A stretch of DNA of 64,000 bases, taken from positions 34,112,728 through 34,176,727 of the forward strand of contig CM064580.1 of the NCBI GenBank assembly GCA_032716605.1. The letters are read 5' to 3'. This DNA comes from Paralithodes platypus. Taxonomy: Eukaryota > Arthropoda > Malacostraca > Decapoda > Lithodidae. A program made the translations under genes and the position numbers. The first letter of the stretch is position 1; the number at the start of each line of letters is the position of its first letter. This document shows, one piece after another, positions 40,681 through 52,111 of the stretch. A model generated the notes under the pieces. That model saw only the letters and a program-made list of their open reading frames with translations. It was not told the origin of the DNA and did not search any database.

Positions 40681-42545
40681 TGTGACGCATGTCCAGTGGT
40701 GAGCATGGGGCTGATACAGAATGCCTAGCTCATGCCCCACTCTCGCTAGGATCGTCAGGGCAGGAAACTTTGGCTGTAGTCTATGTAGAGTTTCCTAACT
40801 TCGTTCATGTGAGCAGTTGTACTATAAGTAGTATGAATATGTATGTTGTTTTCATCTGTGTCAACGAGTTCTATGTTATATCATTAGTTATAAGTATTGT
40901 GTGTAAAACTTATTTGTAATGATGGGAGAAGCGGCAGCCACAGTTGGGGGTCAGTGGGTGCGCCATGTGTAGGTGGGCCTAACTCACTAGCACTCCCCCC
41001 CCCCTCCCCCCTCCCCTCAGTGCTAGGGGAGCCTTTGTCTATCCCAGAGGAGAGAGAGAAATTACGTAATGATTGTCAGTGGGCGGGCCTTAGTAGTTCA
41101 CAGTTGGCCGCACTAGAGGGCCGAGTATAAAAAGGGAAGTCTAGCCATTTTTTGATCAGAACTCATTAGGCAGAGCGACTTCTCATTTCCCTTGCTAACT
41201 ATATATATTCTTCTGACTGATGTGAACTTTCTCTACTACCTTACATTCTTATCTCCTCTTTTCCCTGCCCTTTTTAACTTCCATGGTCCCGTTGGTGCAG
41301 AGCTAGTCAGCCAACGTATTAGCGCTTGAGTTCTCACGAGATACTTGCCTATTAGATAGCCTATTTTGGAAGGGTTAACTTAGAATAGGATTGTTTTATG
41401 TTTGTTGCACTTGTATATGCATTTCCCTTTGTGTTATTATTATTATTCCTGGTTTCTGCTAGTCTAGGTAATGCTAGACTGGGGTAAGGCTTTTCTGTGT
41501 TACGAGTTGTTGTTTGATGCAGTGGTTAAGCGATAAACCTGCATACTCGTTTCGGTTCAGTGAAGCCTAGGTTGTCTTCGCGGCTGACTGTGTGAGTTAA
41601 TAATTTACAGTGCGTGAGGGCAAGAGCCTAACCACCCTGTAGTGTATTAACAGTTGTTTTTACTTTGTCAAGGAGCCGGGAGAAAACCAGATACAAGGGA
41701 TCTGGATTTCTCAAAGTGCACTTGTCAGTTTTAACGTAATACTTTAAACAGTTGTGAGGACTTCGCTAGGCTACGAGCCGTTTTTGCTCAGTCACTGCTA
41801 CCTTTTGCCCACAGTACCCCAGCTAGACTTTGCTCGATTAGTAGATACAGAATAGTATTGAAGCTTTCCTTATGTATGATATTGTTTATGCACTATTGAT
41901 TTCATGTGTTGCAAGCTTGGCTACTTTAGTGATTAGTGGCCCACGAGCACAATCCGAGTAGGCTATTGCCGTTGCATTGCGGAGTACTTCTTTTTAATGT
42001 TTGCCATTTACTATTGCATATTCTTTTAATTATTCTTATGCCAATTTAAACCTTTAATAGTAATTAATTGCCAGTGTTTTTGCTTATTGAATTACTGTTC
42101 AAAATCCGATACGTACTTCTTACGAGCATCCGAGAAGCATCTATCTTTTTTCAGAAGATTCCTTGCTCGATGCTTAAGGACTATTAATTAACGTAACGTA
42201 ATAGTGCCGATCCGAAGTAGAGGGTGGAGGACTTCTTAAGTTCTTAGTCAAGGGTGGATTACTTCGGCTTCGGCCAACACTATTCTTTGGGGTTGTTGTT
42301 TCTTACTTCTTTGTTTGATTGTTGACCAGACTAGAGAATTCCTGTCTCTTTCTTAGTCTGTTGTTGAACACTAGTACCGAGTTCTTGTATACCCCGTTAT
42401 AGCAGAGTGAACTCTGGAGGGTATTGGTGTTTTTTGTTCGGCTGGCAGTACTCAGGGGTTGGGATCGTGTGTTTCCGTTGTGGCAGCGAGCCGTATTCGA
42501 GTCCGGATTGAGAGCCCTTGTGTACCCGAGTGCCAGTTCGTAACA
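40681..42545 (+). repeat. 5' LTR of element C, 1865 bp
   Basis: Starts TGTGACGCATGTCC, ends GCCAGTTCGTAACA. It contains a poly(C)-rich run at about 40997-41018 and a TATAAAAAG box at 41126-41134. Confidence 0.95.
41126..41134 (+). promoter_or_regulatory. TATA box of element C LTR
   Basis: TATAAAAAG, conserved in the right LTR at about 48714-48722. It is expected to drive the element's transcription by RNA polymerase II. Confidence 0.65.
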
Positions 42546-42759
42546 AATGGCGACCTTGCTTAGGATTTTGTGAACAGTATACATTTTTGCAGAGTTGTAC
42601 AACATTTGTTTGTTTGTATTTTAGCGTGCATATTGAAGAATATTTTTTTTGTATGGCAATTAGTAAAGCATTTTAAGAGACTCCAGTTAATTTAGTAATT
42701 AGTGCTTGCATAGGAAGTTTAAACACTTTTGTCTCGAGAATTTTTTTGTGGACTTCAGT
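42546..42759 (+). promoter_or_regulatory. Primer-binding site and leader of element C
   Basis: TGGCGACCTTGC, two bases after the LTR, is the likely tRNA primer-binding site (complement ends in CCA). The ~200 bp leader to the gag ATG at 42760 holds nothing else I recognise. Confidence 0.65.
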
Positions 42760-44470
42760 ATGTCGTGCATTAGCACTGACGATGAGCGAGAGATGTCATT
42801 TGAAGGTGTGCCGTTAGTAACCCGTTAGGAGGATGCTAGAGTTTTTGTGAGTAAGCGGTACCACGTGACGGAGGAGAGGCTGACTGGGGTGGATGTTTGT
42901 GGCTTGCACCTGAAGCCAAGGTTTTGGGAATTTCCAATGTAGTAGGGATGTCCAAGGGGGAGCTGATTTCCTGGGTGTTGCGTGGGCGACATGGGGTTTC
43001 GGAGGAGAGGGCGTTTGGGGGGGTTCCTCCCCAGATCCCCTCTCACTCGACTCCCACAGTGCCGTCCACATCAGTTACCGGAGGTTAGCACTCTCCCACA
43101 GAGGGATGAGAATTGGCAGATTGGAGTGCCCTCGGGTGGTGCACATGGTGGTTCCCCAGTTTTTGCCCCCCCTCCTTCAGTAGTGGCAGCTCCCTCTTCC
43201 TGCCTGTCTCCAGATATGGTATTTAGACTTGAGCTTGCTAAGAATGAGGCTAGAAAGCAGGAGGATGAGACCAGGAAGCAGGAGAATGAGACTATGAGGC
43301 AGGAGATTGAGAGGAGGAGGCAAGAGGATGAGACCAGGAGTCATGAGGCTGAGCCTAGGTACGACGGGGAGAAATATTGTGCTAAATTAGATTTAGATAA
43401 GACTCGTGCAGAGTCGACAGGGACTCGGATGGGCCGTGAGGGCCAAGTAAGAGAAACAGTCCTTGGCCCACTTAGTCAAATTGGTGCCGGTATTTAGTGA
43501 AACTGAAGTCACAGCATTTTTTAATCGTTTTGAGAAGTAAGTGTAGGGAGCATAATTGGCCTGAAGAGAAGTGGGCAGCTCTAGTCTCCTCAAGACTTAC
43601 GGGTAAGGGTCTGAAGGATTATGATGCACTGCCTTTAGAGTCTTGCATTGACTACCCAGAATTGAAGAGAGCTGTCCTACGGGCATACGAGTTGCAACCG
43701 GAAACATATCGATTGAAGTTTCGGGGTGTTACAAAGACTAGGGAGGCGACCTTTCTTGAACATGCCCGGGACTTAAAAGATTCACTTAAAAACTGGACAC
43801 GTTCTGAGAAAGCTGAGACGGGCAGAACAGTTGACTGAGCTGTTTCTGCTGGAGCAGTTTTATAAGTGTACTGGTGCAGAAATGACTTTAACTATTAAAG
43901 AAAAGAACCCAAAAACTCTACAGGAGGCAGCTGAGATGGCTGACCCCCGGCTATCACTAATTCGTGGGTGCGGGTCTGCCCAGCGTAGTGAGGCAGGTAA
44001 CAAGGGGCGTGACGCCCCACCCCCCCGAGTTAGTGATATACCTTATGCAAACAAGTACAAGAGCCATGATGCCAAGACTGACCACAAGACTAGCACCGTC
44101 CCATTTAAAAAGGGGCCGGGCCCTTCCCAGTACCAGGGGAATCCCAAAGGGGAGTTGGAGTGTTATCATTGTCATAAAAAGGGGCACTTTGCAAGAGTCT
44201 GTCCTAGCAAACCACCTACAGCAGCTGTGTCTTTGGCCTGCAACATTGGTGTGTCTCCGAAGTCATCTGAGTTTGCCCGGGGCAGTTCGTCAGAGGCTGA
44301 GGCACAGCCAATGCAGAAGCACCTGGGAGGCTCAAACCCTGCTCAGGATGTTTTTTGCGACCATAGAGGGCGGGGTTGCGTGATGTGGGCGGGGCGCAAG
44401 CATGGAGTAGAGGTCTTGCGTGATACAGGTGCTTCCCAGACTCTGATGAAAAACTTGACTGGCTACCCTA
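42760..44470 (+). pseudogene. Element C gag, CCHC knuckle and start of protease, frameshifted
   Basis: The ATG at 42760 opens a short frame that stops at about 42826. Later stretches are 42982-43497 (Arg/Glu/Gln-rich repeats such as RKQEDET, a likely coiled coil), 43497-43838 (capsid-like, WAALVSSRLTGKGLKDY and LRAYELQPETYR) and 43831-44508. The last has a zinc knuckle CYHCHKKGHFARVC at about 44160 and the protease active site VEVLRDTGASQTL at about 44410. Frameshifts lie near 43490, 43535 and 43815. It parallels element A gag in order and motifs (both have YELQPE/YQLQPE), supporting a common lineage. Confidence 0.83.
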
Positions 44471-44485
44471 TAAACGCGGCTTGGG

Positions 44486-45586
44486 GTGGTAGTGGTGCAG
44501 GGTATTAATGCAATTCGGTCATACCCGCTGGTGCGGTTGGAGTTGGAGGTGGATGGTGTGGCACGTGAATTGGATGTCGGGATTGTGGAGAAACTGCCAG
44601 TGGAGGGCGTCGACCTTCTTCTCGGCAACGACTTTGCAATGCCCGCTTCTGAGGTTCTACCCTTAGTCGTTGCCGAGAGGCCGGCCGATGTGAGTAGGGA
44701 AGAGCAAGAGTGGGTCGAGCGGTGCCAGACACAACCCATGGCGTGTGTTGTCACCCGAGCTCGGGCAGCTAAAGTGTCACAGCCTAGTCCTCCGTCTTCA
44801 GACCAGCGGAGGAACGATCAACAGGAGGAGGCTAAAGCTGGAGTTGATTTTAAGAGTTTTGACTCGGCGGCTCTCCTGGGTCATTCAGTATTAGCACCAT
44901 TACTTAATTCTGGAGTAGCCCCTGGGCCTGTCATCGAGAGTGACGAGGCTGGGCATGACGAGTCTCCACGACAGCAACGTTATGTACATCGAGAGAGACA
45001 GAGGGAGCAGCCCAGTATCGGGGAAGGGCATGCATTGGCGCGGGAGCAGTTAGATCGCTTGGCACCCTCAGATATACGTCGGTTGCAACTAGAAGACCCT
45101 GAGCTCCAAACGTGTGCTAATGGAGCTGTAGAGCTCGACGAGGATGGCGATGCACAGCCAGGAGATTTTTTTTATTTAGAAGGCATTCTCTATAGGCGTT
45201 TTCAAGACCCTAAACGTAGTTGGCAAAAGGGATCCGGAGTAGTGGACCAGTTGGTGGTGCCACGGGAGTGCAGGGATAGCCTGCTGAGGTTGGCGCATGA
45301 CATACCACTGGCAGGACATCTGGGGGTGAGAAAAACGGTGGCGGCTTTGGGGAAATTGTTTTGGTGGCCGGGGATGAAGTCTCATGTGCAGTCATGGATA
45401 AACTCATGTGATATTTGTCAACGTGTCGGGAAACCGAACCAAGTTATTCCTAAGGCTCCGTTACACCCTATTCCTGTGATTGGGCCACCCTTTAGTAAAT
45501 TTATTGTTGACATGGTTGGTCCACTCCCTCCGACTAAGGCTGGAAATAAATTTTTGTTAACCATAATGGATGTTGCCACTAGATAG
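44486..45586 (+). pseudogene. Element C protease end, linker and integrase N-terminal half
   Basis: The frame carries VDLLLGNDFAMPASE (protease LLGND block), an acidic linker of about 130 residues, then the integrase HHCC domain (HDIPLAGHLGVRKT...CDICQRVG) and the first core block FIVDMVGPLPPT (catalytic Asp). A TAG at 45584-45586 falls where the family has Tyr. Beyond it the reading continues to QSDQGSNFTSNMF (second catalytic Asp, about 45687), then a frameshift at about 45770. The same layout as element A. Confidence 0.87.
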
Positions 45587-45785
45587 CCCGATGCATACCC
45601 TATGAAAAATGGAATGACTAAGATGGTAGTCAGTAACTTGTTGTGGTACTTCTCAAGGTACGGGTACCCGGAGGAGATTCAGTCTGATCAGGGATCTAAT
45701 TTCACCTCCAACATGTTCAAGCAAACACTGCAACAGCATGGGATACGAGCAGTAGTATCGTCAGCGTATCCCTGAAAGTCAAGGG

Positions 45786-47870
45786 GTGCTTGAGCGGTGG
45801 CATGCTACACTTAAAAGCATGCTCAGGTGTTATTGTGCTGACAACGGTATGGATTGGGATCTTGGATTGCCTTATGTGCTGTTTGCTGCTCGGGGGGTAC
45901 CTGGTGAGAGCCTGGGATTTAGTCCAAACGAGCTGATTTTTGGACACCGTGTCAGGGGCCCCCTTAACATGCTGAAAGAAATTTGGGAGGGGACTGTGCA
46001 GCCTTGTCCATTATTAAAGTATGTGCTTGAAAGCCGTGAGCGCATGCTTAAGAGTCTGGAGATGGCAGGTAGAAATTTGACAGAATCACAAGCTTCGATG
46101 AAGGACAGGTATGATCGCAAAGTGAGGCTCCGGAAGTTCACTGTAGGACAAGAGGTATTAATTTTGTTGCCTTTGGTTGGTAACCCCCTCTCTGCGAAGT
46201 ACACTGGACCTTATAAAATTGTAGAAAAAATTTCAGACTTAGATTACCTTGTTGCCACTCCAGACAGGAGGAAAAAGAACCAGTTATGTCACATGAACCT
46301 TATTAAAGAGTATGTGAGGCGCCCCTCTGAGCCTCTCACTGTCCCTGTGTTGGCTTGTTGCGGCCGTGGTGGAGAAGGAGAGGGGGACAGTCAAGCTTCA
46401 GAGGAGGATAGCTGGGATCAATATGTTTCAGCGGATCAGTGGGCGGGGAACTCGAGCCTTAGGGCTGACGACGCTATAGCTCATTTGCCTGAGCCGCAGT
46501 TTGATGCAATCCGTCAGTTGTTCGGTTCATACCCCACTGTATTTGCTGAACACCCAGGCCTCACTACTCAGGCTATGCATGATGTTGACGTGGGCGACCA
46601 TCTACCCTTTAAGTCAATCCCGTACCGTGTGCCCCCCATAAAACTACCAGCTCTGAGGGATGAGTTGGAGTATATGCTCGGTAGAGGGTTGATAGAGAAA
46701 GGCACAGTTAAGTGGACTTCCCCCGTAACACTGCAGCCTAAGCCAGATGGCAAGGTACGCTTTTGTATTGATTTCCGTAGGTTAAACGGTTTGACTCCAA
46801 CTAACCCATATCCTCTTCCTCGGGTTGATGATAGTGTTGACAAATTTGGTAATGCTCGTTTTTTGTCTAAAGTAGATTTAGTAAAAGGTTACTGGCAAGT
46901 ACCTTTGTCCGAGCGTGCTAAAGAGGTATGTGGTTTTGTTGTGGATGGGAGTACCTACCGGTGCAATGTTATGCCTTACGGACTTAAGAATGCACCAGCA
47001 ACGTTTCAGAACCTGATGAATGAAATTGTAAAGGACATTCCAAATTGCACCGTATATTTGGACGATGTAATCATTTATGATGACGACTTTGAGAGCCATT
47101 GTGAGCACCTTGAGACTTTGTTCCGGAAACTTAGTGAAGCAAGTCTGGTAGTAAATTTGGCAAAGTGTGACTTCGTAAAAGCCACGGTGCAGTACCTTGG
47201 GTTTGTAGTGGGAAGGGGACAGGTGTGCCCTCCTCAGAACAAGGTACAGGCTATCAATAAATTTCCGCACCCAACAACCAAGAAGCAGATTATGAGATTC
47301 TTGGGTATGATAGGCTACTACAGACGCTTCATAAAAGGTTACTCAACGGTGTTGGCACCTCTCACAGATTTGTTATCTAAAGACAAAAAGTTTTTGTGGG
47401 CACCAGAGTGTGAAAAGGCTTTCACTTTGGTGAAACATTTGCTATGTACTCACCCGATACTCAGGGCCCCAGACTTTAACAGGCCTTTTCAGCTGGCAAC
47501 AGATGCTAGTGGTGTAGGGGCTGGTATCGTCTTGCTACAGACTGACAATGAAGGTGTGGAACACCCAGTAAGTTTCTTTTCTAAGAAGTTCAATGCTGCA
47601 CAAAAAAACTATTCTACAATAGAAAAGGAATTACTGGCGATTGTGCTGTCGCTCAGGCACTTAGAGGTGTATGTTCCAGCCTATGGCCCAGTCGTGGTTA
47701 TCTACACTGATCATCACCCTTTGAGATTCCTGAATCAATTTCACAATCGCAATATGAGACTGACCAGGTGGTCTTTGATGTTGCAGGAGTATAACCTGGA
47801 TATCCGTCATATTGCTGGATGTGACAATGTGATCGCGGATTGTTTATCAAGGGTGGATGATCAGTCGTAG
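45786..47870 (+). CDS. Element C integrase C-terminus, reverse transcriptase and RNase H
   Basis: A long intact frame of 694 codons. It opens at GTG, because the true Pol start lies upstream of a frameshift. Residues 1-180 are the integrase end, with VLERWH (catalytic Glu) and the GPY/F module YTGPYKIV at about 139. RT spans about 295-530: WTSPVTLQPKPDGKVRFCID, FLSKVDLVKGYWQV (Asp 364), [13 protein letters not shown] at 396 and YLDD at 424-427. RNase H spans about 565-690 (ATDASG, IEKELLA, YTDHHPL, DNVIADCLSR). It ends in a stop right after RNase H. RT and RNase H look catalytically complete. Integrase immediately N-terminal to RT in one polypeptide proves the GMR1-like order. Confidence 0.93.
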   Translation: MLERWHATLKSMLRCYCADNGMDWDLGLPYVLFAARGVPGESLGFSPNELIFGHRVRGPLNMLKEIWEGTVQPCPLLKYVLESRERMLKSLEMAGRNLTESQASMKDRYDRKVRLRKFTVGQEVLILLPLVGNPLSAKYTGPYKIVEKISDLDYLVATPDRRKKNQLCHMNLIKEYVRRPSEPLTVPVLACCGRGGEGEGDSQASEEDSWDQYVSADQWAGNSSLRADDAIAHLPEPQFDAIRQLFGSYPTVFAEHPGLTTQAMHDVDVGDHLPFKSIPYRVPPIKLPALRDELEYMLGRGLIEKGTVKWTSPVTLQPKPDGKVRFCIDFRRLNGLTPTNPYPLPRVDDSVDKFGNARFLSKVDLVKGYWQVPLSERAKEVCGFVVDGSTYRCNVMPYGLKNAPATFQNLMNEIVKDIPNCTVYLDDVIIYDDDFESHCEHLETLFRKLSEASLVVNLAKCDFVKATVQYLGFVVGRGQVCPPQNKVQAINKFPHPTTKKQIMRFLGMIGYYRRFIKGYSTVLAPLTDLLSKDKKFLWAPECEKAFTLVKHLLCTHPILRAPDFNRPFQLATDASGVGAGIVLLQTDNEGVEHPVSFFSKKFNAAQKNYSTIEKELLAIVLSLRHLEVYVPAYGPVVVIYTDHHPLRFLNQFHNRNMRLTRWSLMLQEYNLDIRHIAGCDNVIADCLSRVDDQS

Positions 47871-48286
47871 GCTATCACAGGTGTGTGGGTTTGAGTGGAG
47901 GAAAATAGGCTGCCCTTATAGTGCAGCCGGGAAAAACATATTAAAATATAAAAATCATATAAAAAAAAAAAAAAAATCTTTCTTTTGATATAGATAATCG
48001 TATAAGTTTGTCATAGCCTATAGAGTTTGAGTAGTCCACGAACTATCAAACGGCTGAGCTGCTGTAAGCTCGCTCTGGGAGCATGATATTGTGTCTTTTT
48101 GCTATTGTTGGGAGGAGTTATAAAATGTGAATTTTTTGTTAATAATAAGATGTGTTTTGGTGATAAACTCAGCTTTGTTTTAGTGCCATGCGGTCGCTGG
48201 GTCGCTGGGTGTGAGGGGCTTGATGGGGTTCTGTGTTTGTCAGATTTTTTTAGCTCAGGGTTGAGCAAGTAAAATCTTGGGGGAGG
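47871..48286 (+). other. Element C 3' untranslated region and polypurine tract
   Basis: No ORF. An A-run lies at about 47960-47975. The sequence CTTGGGGGAGG at 48276-48286, directly before the LTR, is the plus-strand primer for reverse transcription. Confidence 0.8.
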
Positions 48287-50135
48287 TGTGACGCTTGTCC
48301 AGTGTGAGCATGCTGTACAGAACGCCTAGTCATGCCCCACTCTCGCTAGGATCGTCAGGGCAGGAACTTTGGCTGTAGTCTATGTAGAGTTTCCTAACTT
48401 AGTTCATGTGAGCCGTTGTACTATAAGTATTATGAATATGTATTTTGTTTTCATCTGAGTCAACGAGTTCTATTTTATATCATTAGTTATAAGTATTGTG
48501 TGTAAAACTTATTTGTAATGATGGGAAGAGAAACAGCTACAGTTGGGGGTCAGTGGGTGTGCCAGGCGGGAGGTGGGCCTAACTCACTAGCACTCCCCCC
48601 TCCCCTCAGTGCTAGAGGAGCCTTTGTCTATCCCAGAGGAGAGAGAGAAATTACGTAATGGTTGTCAGTGGGCGGTCCTTAGTAGTTCACGTTGGGCTCA
48701 CTAGAGGGCCGGGTATAAAAAGGGAAGTCTAGCCATTTTTTCATCAGAACTCATTAGGCAGAGCGACTTCTCATTTTCCTTGCTAACTATATATATTCTT
48801 CTGACTGATGTGAACTTTCTCTACTACCTTACATTCTTATCTCCTCTTTTCCCTGCCTTTTTTAACTTCCATGGTCCCGTTGGTGCAGAGCTAGTCAGCC
48901 AACGTATTATCGCTTGAGTTCTCACGAGATACTTGCCGATTAGATAGCCTATTTTGGAAGGGTTAACTTAGAATAGGATTGATTTATGTTTGTTGCACTT
49001 GTATATGCATTTCCCTGGGTGTTATTATTATTATTCCTGTTTTCTGCTAGTCTAGGTAATGCTAGACTGGGGTAAGGCTTTTCTGTGTTACGAGTTGTTG
49101 TTTGATGCAGTGGTTAAGCGATAAACCTGCATACTCGTTTCGGTTCAGTGAAGCCTAGGTTGTCTTCGCGGCTGACTGTGTTGAGTTAATAATTTACAGT
49201 GCGTGAGGGCAAGAGCCTAACCACCCTGTATTTATTAACAGTTTGTTTTTACTTTGTCAAGGAGCCGGGAGAAAACCAGATACAAGGGATCTGGATTTCT
49301 CAAAGTGCACTTGTCAGTTTTAACGTAATACTTTAAACAGTTGTGAGGACTTCGCTAGGCTACGAGCCGTTTTTGCTCAGTCACTGCTACCTTTTGCCCA
49401 CAGTACCCCAGCTAGACTTTGCTCGATTAGTAGATACAGAATAGTATTGAAGCTTTCCTTATGTATGATATTGTTTATGCACTATTGATTTCATGTGTTG
49501 CAAGCTTGGCTACTTTAGTGATTAGTGGCCCACGAGCACAATCCGAGTAGGCTATTGCCGTTGCATTTGCGGAGTACTTCTTTTTAATGTTTGCCATTTA
49601 CTATTGCATATTCTTTTAATTATTCTTATGCCAATTTAAACCTTTAATAGTATTTAATTGCCAGTGTTTTTGCTTATTGAATTACTGTTCAAAATCCGAT
49701 ACGTACTTCTTACGAGCATCCGAGCAGCATCTAACTTTTTTCAGAAGATTCCTTGCTCGATGCTTAAGGACTATTAATTAACGTAACGTAATAGTGCCGA
49801 TCCGAAGTAGAGGGTGGAGGACTTCTTAAGTTCTTAGTCAAGGGTGAATTACTTCGGCTTCGGCCAACACTATTCTTTGGTGTTGTTGTTTCTTACTTCA
49901 TTGTTTGATTGTTGACCAGACTAGATAATTCCTGTCTCTTTATTAGTCTGTTGTTGAACACTAGTACCGAGTTCTTGTATACCCCGTTATAGCAGATTGA
50001 ACTCTGGAGGGTATTGGTGTTTTTTGTTCGGCTGGCAGTACTCAGGGGTTGGGATCGTGTGTTTCCGTTGTGGCAGCGAGCCGTATTCGAGTCCTGATTG
50101 AGAGCCCTTGTGTACCCGAGTGCCAGTTCGTAACA
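48287..50135 (+). repeat. 3' LTR of element C, 1849 bp
   Basis: Direct repeat of 40681-42545, with a TATA box at about 48714 and the same CGTAACA end. Confidence 0.95.
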
Positions 50136-50254
50136 GGAGGAAACTAAAATAATAATACAAAGATAAATAGATAAGCAAATATTTATTAGCCCAATGGAGA
50201 GAAAAGATTTAGAGTGGAAGAAGAAGGATTAAAGGTTCGAAATAAATAACAAAT

Positions 50255-50690
50255 GTGGGGCCGACATCAAAGGCGGTCAGGGATACAAGTAGGGTGCTGG
50301 ACTGACTGCTCTATATGGTCATTTGGGATAGGACATATGTAGGTTTGTTCACCAGGTTGGTCACTTATCCCATTCAGTACCGGTGACATCCTTTGTATTA
50401 TATTTTGGCAACTATTAGACGATTTTATTATGCTCAAGAAGGACGTCTACCAATTAATAGACTCAAGATTATCTCAATTAATCCTTTTAGCTACCAAATA
50501 TCCATCCCAAGCTTCCTAAAATCGTGTTAATGAAGCTGAAATAAAATATAAAATACTTCGCCAGCACTGTAAGGATTAAATGAGAGGAGAGGTACTGGCG
50601 GTGATGAATACTGAAATCCCCCAAGATGGAGATTTTTGAGAGGTTGAAAGAATCTGGTCCACTTTAGAATTCAGAATTAATTTGTTGTTT
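50255..50690 (-). pseudogene. LINE endonuclease fragment with a ~200 bp insert
   Basis: 50255-50366 and 50579-50690 match 63158-63275 and 63287-63375 of the minus-strand APE LINE. Shared blocks include GCTGGAC...CTGCTCTA, TTGTTCACCAGG and AGATGGAGATTT. Between them about 210 bp (50367-50578) is unrelated and holds a block (TAGACGATTTTAT...CAAGAAGGAC) also seen at about 6908 and 51473. Confidence 0.7.
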
Positions 50691-50734
50691 CCTGTAATAC
50701 ATCGCAATGACCTTTCGTATTCAAAGGGTCATTC

Positions 50735-50910
50735 TTAAGGGGAGATGGGCCATATTTCAGGTCCCCCTTCTTCCTCATGTTTAGCCCCATTAGTTTTCAG
50801 ATTTTAAGACGTTCGCCCCATTAGTTTGTCGATCTTAAAACCTTTCGTCCCATTTCTATATCAATATCAAGAATGTTCGTGCCATTTAGTTGTCGAATTT
50901 CTTAAACGGC
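50735..50910 (-). mobile_element. Family 2 MITE fragment, reverse orientation
   Basis: Begins TTAAGGGGAGATGGGCC. It follows the reverse complement of the right half of the 22500-22862 MITE (CATGTTTAGC, ATTAGTTTTCAGATTTTAAG, a CCATTAGTTTGTCGAT block). The left half is missing. Confidence 0.65.
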
Positions 50911-51765
50911 ATATAAAGAGGGCACACGAAGTAATAATAAGCATCCCTGGTATTTTTAATGTGAAGAAATATACATGCACAAGACGACGCCGGTACAGAA
51001 GGGTTTAATAACATTGTCACAAGCAATAAAAGACATGCTTCTTTTATTGGCGCATACACATTGCATAGGATTTTATGGACGGCTTGTTGAACTCCTGCAT
51101 TCTTGAAAATTGTATTGCATATGTTGCAGGACATCATGTTTCGCAACCTGAACGAACTATATATTATTACCTTGATGCTCAATTGGCCTCTTGCGAGATA
51201 TAAATATCTAACAGAGATGAAACTAAATGAGTTTGTGATGGATAGGAAGGTTGTTGAATTTGATTTTATGAATTTGTAAATGTACTACAACCAAAATACT
51301 GTTGGTCATTCTGCTAAATATTAATGTCTACAGATCCAACTTTCCTATAGCCTGAAACTCGCAAGTGGCCAACTGAGAATGGGCTATACAGTATGGAATA
51401 GTTTGCATTTGTTGTAATTACTAACTCCTTGAAGATTGTGGCGCATTTTGACAGTTTATTCTGGCTATCATTAGACGATTTTATAGTTTAAGAAGGATCT
51501 GTGGGAATTAATGTAGCCACTCTTCATGCTGACTGTTTACTAAATAAATAATATAATAATGCAGGTGCTTTCCAATTTACTCTCTAATTATCAGTATATG
51601 TTTATATGTTTGAAATTAAAACTTAACACAATATTTGAGGTAAAGGACCAATCAAAGAGTTTTATTAAACTGAATTACATTTTAGAACTTGCCAACTCTG
51701 GGCCGATAGTTTGATAATGAATACCTGTTTTATTATGCTCATAATTGCTGTGGCTTCTTTAACTT
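50911..51765. other. No gene seen
   Basis: Open frames on both strands lack recognisable domains. A short repeat end lies at about 51473-51510, as noted for 6908. Confidence 0.5.
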
Positions 51766-51968
<203 letters not shown>

Positions 51969-52111
51969 GTCCCATTTTCTTGTGATCTACGCACAAAGTT
52001 TCCCGGCCAAACTTATCGAAGAAAATCCATTAAGTTCCTCCCTGGTCCAAAGTGTTTTACTCGACTCCTGGATATTTGGCAGCATAAGCCGAGAGGAGGG
52101 AGGTAATACAT

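Larger units (their letters stand above)
40681..50135 (+). mobile_element. Ty3/Gypsy-type LTR retrotransposon C, GMR1-like domain order
   Basis: LTRs at 40681-42545 and 48287-50135 (both TGTGACGC...CGTAACA) flank plus-strand gag, protease, integrase, RT and RNase H, with integrase before RT as in element A. A TGGCGACCTTGC primer-binding site (42548-42559) follows the left LTR. A purine tract CTTGGGGGAGG (48276-48286) precedes the right one. The two LTRs differ by scattered substitutions and small indels. Gag and integrase carry frameshifts and a stop. The flanks GGGAC and GGAGG do not form a target duplication. Confidence 0.92.
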
